From contig JAQMRL010000003.1 of assembly GCA_035578175.1 (NCBI GenBank), positions 89,630,469-89,694,468 on the forward strand: DNA of 64,000 bases, written 5' to 3'. The notes under the pieces are model-generated. The model was not told the DNA's origin, did not search any database, and worked only from the letters and a program-made list of their open reading frames with translations. Shown here one piece after another: positions 10,911 through 24,095 of this stretch. The DNA comes from Catonia carolina (Eukaryota > Arthropoda > Insecta > Hemiptera > Achilidae). The translations under genes were made by a program, and so were the position numbers. How positions within the stretch are numbered: the stretch's first letter is position 1; each line of letters opens with the position of its first letter.

Positions 10911-11149
10911 TTTGTAGTTCTGTTAATTTTGTTTTCTAAAATATTGCTTTGTTTATTTTTATAAAATTGGGGTAATACCTCCGTTATTATGCATAAAAAT
11001 AAAAAACTTTACATAATCAAACTTATTTGTCGTTAACTGTTTCGTAATTTCGATTATACAACTTTTTTTGATAGATTGACTTTTAACGGAGATATTAGCA
11101 GTTTTTTGTTTACCCCTCACTTTCAACTCCCCCATCACTTTGTGAGATT

Positions 11150-11300
11150 AAAAAAATGTATAGCCTATTTTCATTCGATTATGTTCAGAACCTAAATACT
11201 GAAATTCATTGAATTTATTTCAGCGGTTCTTGCGTGATGCCGTAACATACAAACAGATAAACAGACAGAGACAACAATTCAGCTGAACTTATTTTCGGCG
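11150..11300. repeat. dispersed repeat, direct copy at 11890
   Basis: CGATTATGTTCAGAACCTAA and the following ~25 bases recur at 11897-11940 with few differences. The first copy continues into a tract rich in CAAACAGATAAACAGACAGA, a sort of tail often seen next to arthropod dispersed repeats. Confidence 0.5.
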
Positions 11301-11939
11301 ATTACTTAGTACATTTAGCGTAGAAACAAAATTTGGGGCATTTTGAAAAATTGTACAGATAAAATTACAATTTTATTTATATAGATAAATGAAACTAATA
11401 GTGTTGTGGTTCTGTATAATGGTCTCTACTCCATCGTCGTTTTAGTCGTCTGTGTGATTTCTCGTAAAATTTATGGTAATCATATTTTGGATACAATTTT
11501 TTAACTGTTTTCCTTTATCCGAAATTGCGATGCACAATACAATCATCGAGTGGATTCACAACTTTTGACAAAAATATATAAGAATACCAGTACAAACGCT
11601 TTCACAAGTCACAAGAACACGATGACACTTTGTACGTTCACTTTCCATCTTACATCTACCTGACAATCTCCAAGACGCATAAAGAGATACTGGAGAATAA
11701 TCCTCCTAATTTAATTTAAAAACTTTTACTCAAAATTCAGAAGATTTTTGATGACTATTCTTGAGTTGCACCAAGAAGGGGCCTACGCCTCTCATTTCTA
11801 TCATGCAATTTTAACTGAGCAAAAATGAGCTGGATGTAGATACATGATGTTAAAATACAGAATCATCATGAAAAGAATGGTGGTGTTTTAATATGTTTCG
11901 ATTATGTTCAGAGCCTAAATACCGAAATTCATTGAATTT

Positions 11940-12850
11940 AGTTGGTCGCTCAGAAAATGTTCAATATACACTCAGTTTTTAACCAAACGTTAGTTAACTT
12001 GTCTCTTATGGTTGCCAATGCTTCATTGATTCATTCCTGTTAGTGATTTAGGTCACGAATATTTTTTAATAAACAATGGTTTTGATGTACTCCCAAAGAA
12101 AAAAATGGTAAGGGTCAGGCCTGGGATTTATTGGAGTCCAGGGCATTCCCGATCTATCCAACGATGTGGAAAATTTTCATTCAAAGCCTGGGTTATAAAT
12201 ACAATAAACTGTGGAAGTGCGCCTTCTTATTGGAAATTTTATCGTTTACAAATTGCAGAGGAAAGCAATAACTTTATTTTTTAACATAAATCGAGATACG
12301 TTATTCCATTATTCGTCTTAACCGTCAGCAAAAAAGAATGGTCCTATTACATGAGTATTCATTATACAACATTTTTTTAAGGCGAGTCGCGTCATTTTTT
12401 CAAAAATAACATGTTGGTTTTCAGCTCCTTATATTCGTCAATTCTGTTTTGTTACAACACCCATTCATATGGAATGTAGGTTCATCTGTAAAAATTATAT
12501 CATCTAAAAATGATTCGTTTTCTTTTTATCAATTCAACAGTGAAATCGGAACCTTTTACTCCAACTTCAGTATTCCTTAAATAGCTGAATTTTATATTCG
12601 TTTAATTTCAATCTTATGTTTAAATTTTTGTAAATTGTTTTTGGGAAACCTAATTTGAAGCATCGACGAGTGACGAAACTTGTTACGATTTCCAACTGCA
12701 GATTGTCTGATTGGTTCAACCGTTTCGTCTGATATTCGTGGTCTGTCTGTTGAATTATACTTGATGAAATAGAATAATTTAATGAATGTATTATGAATGT
12801 ATGATCCCCACATTAGGATGCTAAAATTTGAAATGTTAATAAATAAAAAT
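11940..12850 (-). pseudogene. decayed DDE transposase (Tc1/mariner superfamily)
   Basis: Read on the minus strand from about 12850 downward, remnants of an insect transposase appear in the right order. First is a helix-turn-helix region, DRPRISDETVEPIRQS.. with LQIRFPKNNLQK. Next is TDEPTFHMNG (about 12480-12510) carrying the first catalytic aspartate. Then comes a QEGALPQF-like remnant of the QDGAPPH motif with FPHRWIDR, and finally FFFGS..KP for the usual FFLWGYLK. Several stops and frame changes show it is dead. No terminal repeats were identified. Confidence 0.7.
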
Positions 12851-13596
12851 TAGTTAAATCTCCACAAAGAGGTGCCAAAATTTTGTACTTGTGAATTCAA
12901 AAGTATTCGCCTCGTGCATAGAGTAGGTAAAAGAACAAACTAAAAAAAAAACAACAGATTCATAAAATATTTACTACGTTTAATTTTAAATAAAATAAAA
13001 TAATTAATAAACACACCATATACATAACGTTATAAAATTAGATTGTGTTACTATATAAATACAATATTTTAAATCAATCCATTTACTTACAGACAGGAGT
13101 TATCAGTGATCACCACTAAAATTTATTATAAAAAAAACATTATTTTACATTGAATTTGACTTACACAATATTTAAAATTTCAATATCACAATAAATCTAC
13201 TAGAAAAACATATAATTACTTTAAAAAATTATTTTAATGAAAAATTGATTTTTTTAGCTTACCCAGAAAAATTATGACACCAAGAACGAATATTTTTATT
13301 AATTTTTTATTGGTCGTTTTAGAGGAAAAGGAATTTTAGTGTTTTTTAAATATATACATTAGGTTCTGTTTTTAATATTCTTAGCTGTTAGTTCAGCTTT
13401 CTAACTAACTATTTATGGGAAATTTACTTGTTTGTGAACATTTTGTTTTTTGCCTGTTCCCGTAAATTAAAATTTTTAAAATTTAGGTACGTTTTTCTCG
13501 GAACCATTAAACCTACCAGTCTGAAATGTTTACCAGTTATTCAGCTTGTATATGCATACATACCGGAATTTTTATGACTTCCTCAGATGCTCCAAA

Positions 13597-13998
13597 AATT
13601 GTTGTTGTTTAGATCAACAGCCGAAAAGCTGGTTTAAACCTCTAGAGGTTTTACTAAGTAAAAATGAGGAGTGAGGTGGTTTATTATTGCCTTCCTCACT
13701 GAGTTGAAAGAGTATGCTTATCAGCATGCCAGGCTCTCCAAAAAGTACCCACTTTCCACCTGCAAATGACTTTCACATCATTTACCACAGGGTCTGGCTG
13801 TATAGTGAAACTCATTACTCTCAGAGGAGATAACTCTGACTAGTGTCTTTTACACCTCTACCTTTTCTGTTCTTAAATAGTTCTGACATATTTAGGCTGA
13901 CTATGTGGTAAGACACAGACTATTTTTTGTAGCCTTGGAACCAACAGATTGGGTGCAATAAATTAATGTAACAGTCCTTCTGCCTGTTACGGCCAAAC
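13597..13998 (-). repeat. ~400-bp repeat family B, copy 1
   Basis: Minus-oriented, more diverged copy of the family represented by 47633-48027. It starts with the complement of the AAC tail (GTTGTTGTTTAGATCAACAG) and keeps the CCTTCCTCACTGAGT, CACAGGGTCTGGCTGTAT and CTGACTATGTGGTAAGA blocks. Confidence 0.8.
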
Positions 13999-14145
13999 AC
14001 CAAAAATTAGTAATATGCAAAAAAGTAGAAAAACATTTTTGTGAACATTATTTTCATGTTATTCGGTTTTAATTTTATGGTCCAACAGATTAAATTGAAA
14101 AAAGTCAGTAGCTAGAGAAATGCGACAACTAAAACATAACACCAC

Positions 14146-14181
14146 ACATGTATAAACACATGTATAAACACATGTATAAGT
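14146..14181. repeat. 12-bp tandem repeat, three units
   Basis: ACACATGTATAA is repeated three times in a row. Confidence 0.85.
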
Positions 14182-14984
14182 TTGTAAAGTTTCGTTTACC
14201 TATTTTTAACCAATCTTATGAAAAATGTACCTGAAAATAGAAAATTTAACATTGGCGGGATAAAAAGTACAGTCTGCCCTTGAGGAGCTTTATGTGTAAC
14301 GTTTAATTAGTTACATGAATTGACAAAGTGTGGGCATAGATTTAAGTGTATTATTATATTTCTGTAGAATAAAATTTGGTTTGTATAATTTTACAGAATA
14401 TTATATGGCTACATACTACAATAATTATTTCTTACGGCCATATATTTGAATAATAATATAATTTGTAATTAATGAAAAGTTAAGGCGCTTCATTTAAAAT
14501 GTTAATGTTAATCGTGTATTTGCGTAAAAGAGGTTTATTCTGTTTCTAATTTATACGGTTTTTATTCACCTGCCAAAATTATTGTAAGCAATATTAATTA
14601 CTTGAATGACAAATAACGCAATTTCCTTTCCGACAGGGGTTTCTAAATTAGTATACAATTGAGTATGACACGCACCACCGATTTAAATACGCTGATACAA
14701 AAGCAGAAAGTGTTAATTCAGAATATTTTCACATGTCAACGTAAATGAATTCAACGTATACCGTTTTCTGTTTTATTGATTAGTTCCACCATATTGTTTC
14801 ACTTAATTTTTCAATTATTTTACACATTTATTTCATTTATAATTTTCAAAACTTGCTTTCTCAGGTAAAATATAAAAACAATAATTTATGGCAGTGGATT
14901 CTGCAAAAAGTAATGCATGATTAAAATGATATATCATCCGGATTATGCTTTGTAATAAAAGTAACATACATTTTCAATTAATAG

Positions 14985-15060
14985 ACCTCTCGTTATTTGA
15001 TTCCCGGTTCGAGTCCAAGTGAAGCGATCATAATTTTGTTCGGTTGAGAAATAACTTATT
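14985..15060 (+). repeat. tRNA-derived SINE head
   Basis: GGTTCGAGTCC (about 15006-15016) is a perfect pol III B box, preceded by tRNA-like sequence. Upstream boundary unclear. Confidence 0.5.
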
Positions 15061-15129
15061 TATATAAGTAAATTGACATATTTCTTTCGAAAAACAAAAA
15101 CCATAACGAACATCAAAACATCCCCGCGT

Positions 15130-16045
15130 CAATTGGAGACACAATACGGAAAGATTGGCAAAGTTGATAGCTTCAAGTACTTCGAGGACCTTATTCAACC
15201 AAAGATCAGCAAAAAGGAAGCATAACAGCAGACGAGCAAAGATGGCTGGTACACTCCGAGGAACTCACCACTTGTATAAGGAGAAAGCACTCTCTAAACA
15301 AGTAAAGATTAGACATTATAGTATTGTGATAAAATCTGTGTGTCTGTACGCGAGTGAGTGCCTTAGAAAGACCGGAAAAGCTGGTCTAAGATATGCTAAG
15401 AAATCTGAGAGAAAGATCCTCCGCTACATAATGGGTGTGAAGATATTAGACGGAAAATATAGGTTTTGAGGTCGAGAATAACTGTACAAGAACAATGAAC
15501 GATTAATTGAAACGATGAAAAAGAAACCTAAAATTTTACGGACACCTGTATGGATTACAACCGGATGACAAAACAAATTTTTAAGATACTGAACAATAAC
15601 CTAAGGTTCAAAAAAGTCAGAAAGAATATTGAGAAAACCGGAATAAATCGTGAAAACATAATCAATCAACCAAATTAAGACAACTATTTACTGATTTTAA
15701 GTTTTCAATTAAGAGCAAAAACAGAACACTCGGTGGAGAGAGAAAAGGAAAAAACCATACAGTGAACATAAATGCTAGAATGTGGGCTGGGGAACGATCT
15801 TCTAAGAACGTCTAAAATCACCTCACGTGGTCTAAAGTTGTCTATATACGAAAAATTGACATATTGAAGTGGTTAGAGGGTAAGGGTTTCATTAAGAGCA
15901 AAAACAGAACACTGGGTGGACAGAGAAAACGAAAAAACCATACAGTGAACATAAATGCAAGAATGTGGGCTGGGGAACGATCTTCTAGGAACGTTTAAAA
16001 TCACCTCACGTGGTCTAGAATTGGCTATATACGAAAAAATTACGT
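15130..16045 (+). mobile_element. LINE 3' fragment with internal tandem duplication
   Basis: Plus-strand remnant of a reverse transcriptase C-terminus: VDSFKYFEDLI (the usual FKYLG site), then KIRHYSIVIKSVCLYASECL and SERKILRYIMGVK. This is the order seen after the RT palm in many insect LINEs, and 40745-41465 is a second copy. Downstream of the frame, about 183 bp is duplicated in tandem (15700-15882 and 15883-16045; for example GAGCAAAAACAGAACACT at 15713 and 15896). Frames are broken, so it is inactive. Confidence 0.75.
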
Positions 16046-16205
16046 ATTGAATTGGTTACAGAGTTAGAATATGCTGTTTACGGCAAAGAAAAGTTTCGGA
16101 GTTCGATTCCCGGTTAGGTTTTGGAATAAATACTTATCAAATCCCATCGATTCTGTATGATAACCCATAATTGTCGCTAATAACCAAAGTAGTTGATATG
16201 ACATT
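16046..16205 (+). repeat. tRNA-derived SINE (family A), near full length
   Basis: The B box GAGTTCGATTCCC (about 16099-16111) is followed by GGTTAGGTTTTGGAATAAAT. The 3' end is TCGCTAATAACCAAAGTAGTT and GATATGACATTAGAAAAA, the same layout as at 51529-51690. Confidence 0.65.
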
Positions 16206-16259
16206 AGAAAAACGAAATAAATATTACTTGCTACTTCAAAAACGTAGTTTTATCATGTT

Positions 16260-16452
16260 AAACGTTTTTTTTTCTCTCCTCCTCCAACTCACTTCTCTCT
16301 TCCCTATCACTCTCCTAACTCTTCGCCTTCTCAATCACTTTTTCTTTCTGTATTTCACTATCATTCTATCTATTTCCCATCCCTTTTCACTTTTTTTCTC
16401 ACTCCTTTTTCTCTTACGTACAAACTCCCTCCTCTCCCTTCCACTATCTCCT
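16260..16452. repeat. pyrimidine-rich low-complexity tract
   Basis: Almost only C and T on the plus strand for nearly 200 bases. The open frame translating it (leucine, serine and phenylalanine rich) has no other support. Confidence 0.85.
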
Positions 16453-16569
16453 CTCAATCTTTGTTTATAATTTATTTATTATTAGAATAAAACTCACTAA
16501 AACAACTTGCTCATAAGCAACTACATTAGATAATCAAATTGCAATCACTAAAACTAGGTTAAGTTTTAC

Positions 16570-16672
16570 GTGTTGAGATTATCAGACTTTTAGCTGGGAA
16601 TCGCGCCCGGAAATTTCCACTTCGTTGTCCAGCTCGTTGCTACTACCACGCTACGTAGACGGGCAGTTGTTT
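16570..16672 (-). repeat. tRNA-derived SINE, minus strand
   Basis: Minus-strand head GTAGCGTGGTAGTAGCAACG with GGGCGCGATTCCC at the B-box position, followed by AGCTAAAAGTCTGATAATC as in related copies. Confidence 0.5.
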
Positions 16673-17579
16673 CTGTTTATTGTACTCTAAATTTACATTA
16701 TTTAATATAAACAAACAATTAATTTAAATAACGTATTACTCTCTTAAAACCTCTTAACTCAAAGGACAATCGTTAACGGCATAACACATCGTATTGGTGT
16801 CCATATTTATTTGCCGGTTTGGTTAAAAACAAGTATTTGTATTGAATTTCTTTTATTATATAAAAAAATTAATTAATTATTTTGGATTATAGATATCATA
16901 TGTTGTATTGAAAACAATTCTGTTTTACATTTTTCAAAAAAGTAAACAATAAAGATTTACGTAATTTATTTATTTTCTACCAAAGAATTTACTGAACAAT
17001 GTACGGTATTCTAAATTTATCTTAAATAATATTTTTAATAATTAAAATTACAAAGAAGAACAATTTATTTTATGTAAGTTGAAACTTTTGATTATGGTAC
17101 TTTGTTGTATTTTCTTTTTGTTTCTTATTGTATCTATCTTTAGTTCATGCTTCTACAGAAAATTACTTGAGTTCTTTATTATAGCTCCGAGAAGTAGGTC
17201 TACATGTACTGTCATTGTAGCTCCTTCTGAAAAGTAACAAACTTTTTTGCTTTTTTCATGTTTTTGTCTTTTCATTTCCTTTACTTTGACCTGATGCCAT
17301 TTACTATTTCAATCTTCAGCCTTCAGTATTTTTTTTATTTAATTATTTTTTGTATTTTGTGTTTTATATTCCGTTAAAATTTTCTTATATTGTTTAGTTT
17401 ATAATTTTACCATATGATTGTTTTTGTAGGATTTTTTCAATTTGGTTATTAGATCAGCGGATATTTAAATATATTTAAGTTTACTTACATTTAATTTATT
17501 GTCAAAGTAAATTCATAATAACTAAAAAATAAAAGAGCTAAAAGAATAAAAATAAAGAATTTTATTTTCGACCAATAGT

Positions 17580-17830
17580 CTTTAAGGGTATCTCGGACAC
17601 ATCATACAACAGGGAGACAAATACAGAATCCTTCAAATCTTTATCAGGAATAAGGTTAAGGGTATTCTAGGAACTTATAGCAGAATAATAAACCTGCTCG
17701 CTAATTGGCAAAGGTTATTTGATGTTACCTTTAGTGAAATTCCTTCGGGCAGTAGTAAATACAATCTGAATTGCTATGATGATCAACAACGTCTGAATCG
17801 AATAGAAGAGCTGAAGTAAAAAATTCTTAG
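17580..17830 (+). mobile_element. LINE C-terminal fragment
   Basis: An uninterrupted plus-strand frame reads YLGHIIQQGDKYRILQIF, then NKVKGILGTYSRIINLLANW. This matches the common LINE C-terminal pattern GH..R..KY.LLQ..I.GK..G.RG.GRR..SWL.N. The expected GRR-type basic stretch is mutated (TYSRII). It ends at a TAA near 17819. Confidence 0.6.
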
Positions 17831-17934
17831 TTTGTGCTCGGATCTTCCTAAGGTATCTAACTTAAATTCTAAGTTTAAACGTTTTGTAATATTTTATATT
17901 TTTGAGTTATTTTGTTTACACACAGACCAATCGG

Positions 17935-18062
17935 TATAAACATGTTTTTTTGAGTTCAGAGAGACTGTAAACGTGTATGTCCGGTAAAAACTTGATTTCT
18001 AAAAATCGACATGAAAATATAGCTTAGCTTTTCTTCATGTATTTATACAGAGTAGGAAAAAG
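17935..18062 (+). repeat. repeat family K, partial copy
   Basis: CACAGACCAATCGGTATAA, then GAGTTCAGAGAGACTGTAAA and ATCCGGTAAAAACTTGATTT-like blocks match the 3' half of the repeat at 25001-25330 and the inverted copy at 18780-19070. Confidence 0.7.
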
Positions 18063-18129
18063 TAAAAATGTTAGGCTAATTATTATTAACACTCTTCTTT
18101 AAGCCCCTATTGGAGCACTATAGCCAACT

Positions 18130-18770
18130 TTCAGTCATTAGCTTATCGTTTGACTTGGTTTCTTTTATTCCACATCTTCTTCATATCTCAGACCTGGCCC
18201 TCCTCTGTTCGTAAGTTATGTTATATTGTCGAACTTTCTGATTATTAGTGGCAATTGAATCGTTGGATTCTTGAGTATTGGTCCATCTTCTCATCTCAGA
18301 ATCATATTGTACGTTATCTCCAGGGTGTTAAGAATGTTGTTTAGCTCCTAAAGTCAGTCATTGTGTGATTTGTATTGCATGATTGAGAAAGTTTCTTGAC
18401 GAGCCTTCTTTCTGGCATCCTGATTAAGTGGCTGAAGAATGACAATCGTTTTTTTTCCTCATTGCTTGTGTTATAATATGTTCGTTTTATTTGTATAGTG
18501 CATTGCTGAGCAGTAGTCACTATTTCTCATAGGAATGATGTGTAAAGTTGAGAATGGTTCTTAATTTTCGTCTACCAAGTTTTTGGAGACTGTCAGTTGT
18601 GGATTGGCTGGTCAGTTTGAAAGGAGTTTCTATGAAATCTTTATAGAAGATTTTATATTTTAGTCGTTCTAACTCACTTTTGTAAAACGTAACTAAAGAT
18701 GTAACATCTTCTGGGAAGGTTTATAATAATAGTTAGTTTTGAGTTTTAGTTTCTCTTGCTGTATTTAAAA
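18130..18770 (-). mobile_element. probable LINE fragment (RT C-terminal region)
   Basis: Minus-strand translation in mixed frames gives stretches such as TDSLQKLGRRKLRTIL that resemble the L.k...K.LR.I segment after the RT domain, plus a long lysine/glutamine-rich region. Stops and frame changes are frequent. No RT catalytic motif is present. Confidence 0.4.
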
Positions 18771-18779
18771 ATTAGGTAA

Positions 18780-19075
18780 GGAAAATTATGTTATAGGTCG
18801 ATTTTTCAAAATCAAGTTTTTACCGGATGTACACGTTTTCAGGCCTTCTGAACTCACAAAAATTGTTTTGACTGAAGTCAAATAATAATATTTTTTTACC
18901 TATTGGTGTGTATGTGTGGGTGTGTGGACGTGTGTGTCTGTGAACAAATAACTCAGAAATGAAAAAATGTTCGAAGTTGAAGCTTAAAACTCAAGTTAGG
19001 AGGGAACCCGGAACGAAAATTTTCATCAAAATAAGTCAACCGGAAGTCGTTTTACGATATTTCACTTTTTTTAAT
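18780..19075 (-). repeat. repeat family K with internal (TG)n tract
   Basis: Inverted copy of the 25001-25330 repeat. Shared blocks on the minus strand are ACTTCCGGTTGAC, TTTTGATGAAAAT, TTCAACTTCGAAC, a (CA)n-rich tract (plus strand 18908-18942) and GTGTACATCCGGTAAAAACT. The 98-residue frame starting at 18959 crosses this repeat and is not considered a gene. Confidence 0.75.
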
Positions 19076-19354
19076 GTTCCCAAAATAGTTTCTACTGTTT
19101 TTACTAAAACCACCCAATCGCTACATTTTTTGAATTTTACAAGGTGGCGTAAACAAGTTTACTGTAATTTGTACGAAAGTTTCGCTCTTGTTATAATTAT
19201 TTTTAACATTTCAGCCGCAGTATGCATTCAGTGTATACCCCAGGGTATATTTTAGGGTTTATATGCAATTTAGGGTTATATTTTTAATTCTTTCATTGTT
19301 TATTTATAATATAACATCGGTTATGTTTTCTTCTTTATATTTTGTTTTATTTTT

Positions 19355-19455
19355 TTTTATTGAGTGATGATGCCTACATAAGCCTCTTGGGCTTGTGCGT
19401 AGGTAATGATATGTTGTGATTTACAGATAAAAAAAATGCCAGACCTGACCGAATT
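19355..19455 (-). repeat. SINE family D, partial
   Basis: TTGAGTGATGATGCCTACAT, GGCTTGTGCGTAGGTAATGA and CCAGACCTGACCG blocks are shared with 39832-39950. This copy stops before the B box. Confidence 0.7.
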
Positions 19456-20499
19456 TATTTACACTAGGAAGGTAAGGTTGTGTGAGTGTTTTACACCTGA
19501 TTTTTATGTTTTTTTTTACTGTGATGATAGTAGATCCCAAAATATGTTAGTGTATCAAAGTGAATGAATAAGTGAAAAGAAAATTAAAGCAGCTAAAGGA
19601 TTACTTACCGGTCAGTAAAAATTAATAGTATTTTTCATTTGAATAGATTAAAACTAGAGGATGTATTTTAAAGATTTGTTGGGAAATTCATATAAGTTTA
19701 CTTTATAATAAATATAATTGAATAGTAAACTTATGGTAAACCGGGAGTAGCAATAAACCAGTTTAATTAGAACATCCCTTTGAGGCTAATAATCTAGTTT
19801 GTTGGAAGTGTTTTTTTACATAAGCGATAAAACTGGCTGATAATGTTTAATATTAATAACTTTATGTGTTTTTTTTTTAGGGAAAGTTTAAATATTAAAG
19901 TTGGTTCGGTTAATATAATGAATGTTATTTTACTATACATGTACGTTCATAATTACTTATCCAACTAACAAAGAAGTACTGTGGTTAGTAATTTTTGCTC
20001 TGGTCCTTGTTTGCTGTTTGATACCTTTCTACCTAATGCGTATTTCTTGTTTGTTTGTAATTCGGTACTTCTAGCCCTCTCATGTAAGTTTCAATTTAGG
20101 TCACCAGATGTACAAAGAGCCAACATAAAGCTCCATTAATTAGACGAAGCCAAGTATAACATTATCACAGGTTTCATCTTATTTATATTTTAATTTCGCA
20201 AACATATTATTTAGATATATAGATGTTTTAATAAATATTAACTATAAAATAAATTTAGTGTAAATAAATAATTATATAAAATTCAGGTTGGATCTTCAAC
20301 ATAGAATACCGAGAAAACATATTTGACCAAAAAAAAAAAAAATTAGAAATGACTTAATAAGGTTTTAGGACTTCTAAGAAGACCGGAATGAAAATGAACT
20401 CTTCTACAAAAGTCATATACAAGCATAAGTAACTACTTTTTTGCGTTTAACTGTTTTGTAAATTACTGTTGATAATCAAGATGATGAAGGACGATAAAT

Positions 20500-20605
20500 G
20501 AATAGAGTGACAAAAAAAATCCCAAACCTGACCGAGAATTGAATCCGGAATCCAGGATGGTTTAGGATTAATTTTTTCAGCATTACAAGTAATGTTTCGC
20601 ACGTT
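20500..20605 (-). repeat. tRNA-derived SINE, minus strand
   Basis: CCAAACCTGACCGAGAATTG followed by AATCCGGAATCCAGGAT is a diverged minus-strand copy of the SINE heads at 38215 and 39832. On the minus strand the B-box region reads GGATTCAATTC. Confidence 0.5.
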
Positions 20606-23332
20606 TTAACTGGTATATTATTTAAAATTTATGATTATAATGACAGTATAATAACTTTTATCATTTAAGTAATAATATTTTTATAAAGTTAACTGTAATT
20701 TGTTATGAGTACTTATGTTCAAAACACTCCCCAGTTATTTTATCCAATTATTAGTGTCAAATATTGTTTTGGAGTGTGTTTGATAAACTGTCGTGGTAAA
20801 ATAAGTAATTAATTCGTAAAATAAAAAATTAGTAACCTAAAAGTAAGTCATAACTAGTTTTCACAGTATATAAATGTGAAACACACAATTCGAATTAAAT
20901 ATCTGTTTCTTTGTTTACTTTTTATCTTTTTATTGCTGTTTTTGAAGTTTTGGAAAATATTCTGTGGGTCATAAGTGTTAAACTCTCACAATTTCTTACT
21001 TCTACATTAAAATTTTCACTGAAATTTCAAATTCTTCACCGATAGTTCCAATTGTTACTTAGAATTCTAAAACCGATATTTGGACTTTTGAACAACTGCC
21101 AAATAAATTTCTGAGCGTCTACTTTGCAAGTACGTGCTTGCACCAAAATCAAACACAATCCGCCGGGAAACGTTATTCAAAATAAATTGTTTAAAATAGT
21201 TAAATGTTCTGATTATGAAAAAAATAGGCTACAATAAAAAATTCATTATGTAATCGGCATTATGATAAAACTTTATTTTTAACTTTTGTCCGTTTAAGAG
21301 AAAACCGTCCTGTATTTAACCAAAACTATTTAATATTAACTAATAATTCAAAATAATTGTAATACACAACAAGCAAATTTGACGAAGTGAGTTATTCGTG
21401 GAATGCAGCTTAAAATTTATCCTGAGTTAGTCACCAAACTGTAGAGCTTCAACAGGAAATAATAAAGTAATACATATTTGATTAACATTGATGGGTTTGT
21501 TATACTATGGCATCCCTACTTCATTATCGGCGAAGACGTCTAAGGATTTCCGGGAAATAACCGTACACAAATTACAAATCACTTGATTAGGGGGAGTAAT
21601 AGTTTCTGCTTGACTTAATACCGATATTATCTATTTAGAATGAATAGTTTATACGTAAATGAGATGTGTATTTTGCTATACTCTAGTTCCGTTTGTACAG
21701 TCGTTAACAGATTATCTTTAGTCAGATTATATTAGTTCTGTTTAAAACATTATAATTTAAGGAAGTAATAAAATGTTTTAGTAAACTCAGGAAATTTCAC
21801 GAGTAAAAGTTATAATTAATTCAAAGCAGTAAATTAATTCGTTTACCGTATTGATTAATTAATTTATAACATAAAATGTTTGTTTTGATAAGTTTTCACA
21901 GAAATTTTCAGCAATATGAGCGTACGATCGAAAATTTATTATCATTCCATTGTATCCTTAATAATATGTTTAAAATTTTATGAGATAATCAGAATTTTCC
22001 GAAACCTAAAATATTTACCTACACTTTTTTTTAATTTTACCAAACATTTTTGAAAATACTGACATTTCAGAAACTAGGAAAACTTAGGAAAATAATAAGA
22101 AAATAATATCAAGATTCCTGGCCATAATATAACTTTGTACACATAATTTAATGAAAACCTTTATGTTATTTTAATCACTAATTAAACTTCTGACAAGCCA
22201 CACCAAAAAAAGTACAAAATATCCCAAACTTTTACTTTTTCTACGCACATAGACATTTGTATTTCCAATGTTAAAATATGTAAACCAGAAAATTCTGAGG
22301 ATCATTCATTTTAGAAAACTCTTATGGATAGGCTACATACAATCAAAATCATTCTGAAATATTTATGACATGAATTATAACAAGCACCATCCTGTAAAGA
22401 AATCAACAACATCATGGGTTGAAAAAGTTAAAAAGGGACAAAAGCTTAAAAAAATAGTTAGAAATGTTTGAAAGAAATCAATCAAAAAACTAAACACTAG
22501 ATACAAGATTCAAAGAAGTGAACTCAAGAAGAAACAGGAACAATCTTGGCCAAAAAAGAAAGAATTGTCTTGTAGAAAATAAAGGATACTGAAAGAATAG
22601 AAAACAACAAAAAAGGAAGTGAAGTTGGTGCGTGATCCCTTACGCGGTCAAAACGAGTTAATCAGTGGAGAGTTTTTTCTTCAAAAGAGTATAATCCTAC
22701 TCTTTAATCTGTTGTTTAAAAATTACTTTAGTATGCAAATACAGAATTATTAAAACCCCAAGCTTTTGCTTTTTCTTTTTTTCTCCGCCGATAATAGGCT
22801 TACAGACTCAGAAAGTATTGCAAAAGCCTCCGATATTCGATAACCGGATTAAAATAATTATTGTTTTTCCTCCCATCAGGGACTCTTAAAGCCAAAAATA
22901 CTGGTTTAAAAAGAATGTTCATTGATGTCACGGATGCCATGGGAATTTTCTGTCTTAGTATAACTCTAGGTAGTGTGTTTGAGTTTTGTATAACAGCGAA
23001 ATATTATTCATCTAAACAGTTTGGCAGTTCTTTTATCTAAGATTGAATACCATTATGTTGCGAATTTTATTTTTATGTTTTTTTTTCTATAATTTAATTG
23101 ATAGCAGTCAGGTTTAAATGGGTTTGTATCTTTCGAGTTTCAATTTGGTATCTACGGCTAGAACTATCATTACATCATACGATGTATATAATGTTGCACA
23201 AAGACTTACAAATACCGTACGTAACTGACGTCACAAAACGATTGTAAGAGACAATTTCAGACAAACTTGAATTACAAACCCTCTCGTGTAAAATTTTTCA
23301 CTAGACAGAAACCGGTTACTGAGCACAGACGT
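20606..23332. other. quiet AT-rich intron
   Basis: No open frame with protein-like composition, no SINE or LINE hallmark and no tandem repeat of note. Several T- or A-rich runs only. Confidence 0.4.
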
Positions 23333-23336
23333 TTAA

Positions 23337-24095
23337 GGGGAGCAGACAGATTTTAATAAAAAATATTGATTTTTCAATTTTACCATTTATTGATCGATCG
23401 TTTCCCGCTATTTAAATTGATATTTAACACGACATTTGTTGCTTTTTCTGTTGAGAAAAATTATGTTTTTACGCTGATGGGGTACGTAGTGTTTATTTCT
23501 ATATTTTTCACGTTTTTCATTCTTGTAAATTGAGATTAATATAATCATGTCACTGCTCTAACATTACGGAGATCGCGTTTAAATAAAAACTATAATTTCT
23601 GGAACGTGTAGGAATCAGCCGTAGAGCAAATATTGGTGTGTTTTTGTTTGAAAGTTAATTCCAATTGGCAATAGGTGTTTCTGTTACGGTATTATGCTTT
23701 TACTATATCCGCATTTTCCGCATATTGTATTTTTTGACTTTAGGTAGGGTCTACACTTATTTTAGGAACCATCCCACCTAGGAGTGTGAAATTTCACGCA
23801 CTACATTTTAATACTAAGGTGTGTATTTGCTCCAGAGGTATTTCAAAAATTTTGGAGTTTTTATTTTTTGGGTGTGCTTTTCATAAAAAAATTTGGGCAC
23901 ATTTGAAATTTTTTTGAGAATAAAAATCATTTTTAGATAGGATGAAGATAAATGAAAAAGCTCTGGTACAAATTTGTAAAAAGGTAGTGTAGATAGGTGT
24001 GCCAAAGCTCAGCTTTGTAGCTTGAACGGTTTCTACAAAAAATCTACCTAAGTTAGTATTGCAGGTATAGGGATAATGAAAATGGTCTGCTCCCC
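23337..24095. mobile_element. TTAA-flanked non-autonomous DNA element
   Basis: Begins GGGGAGCAGAC (23337-23347) and ends with the exact complement GTCTGCTCCCC (24085-24095). The inverted similarity continues imperfectly for about 10 more bases (GATTTTAATA against CATTTTCATTA). TTAA lies directly outside on both sides (23333-23336, 24096-24099), the target-site duplication typical of piggyBac-like elements. No transposase frame is visible inside, so it would be non-autonomous. The open frame on the minus strand at 23881-24246 crosses the right border and is not a gene. Confidence 0.65.
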
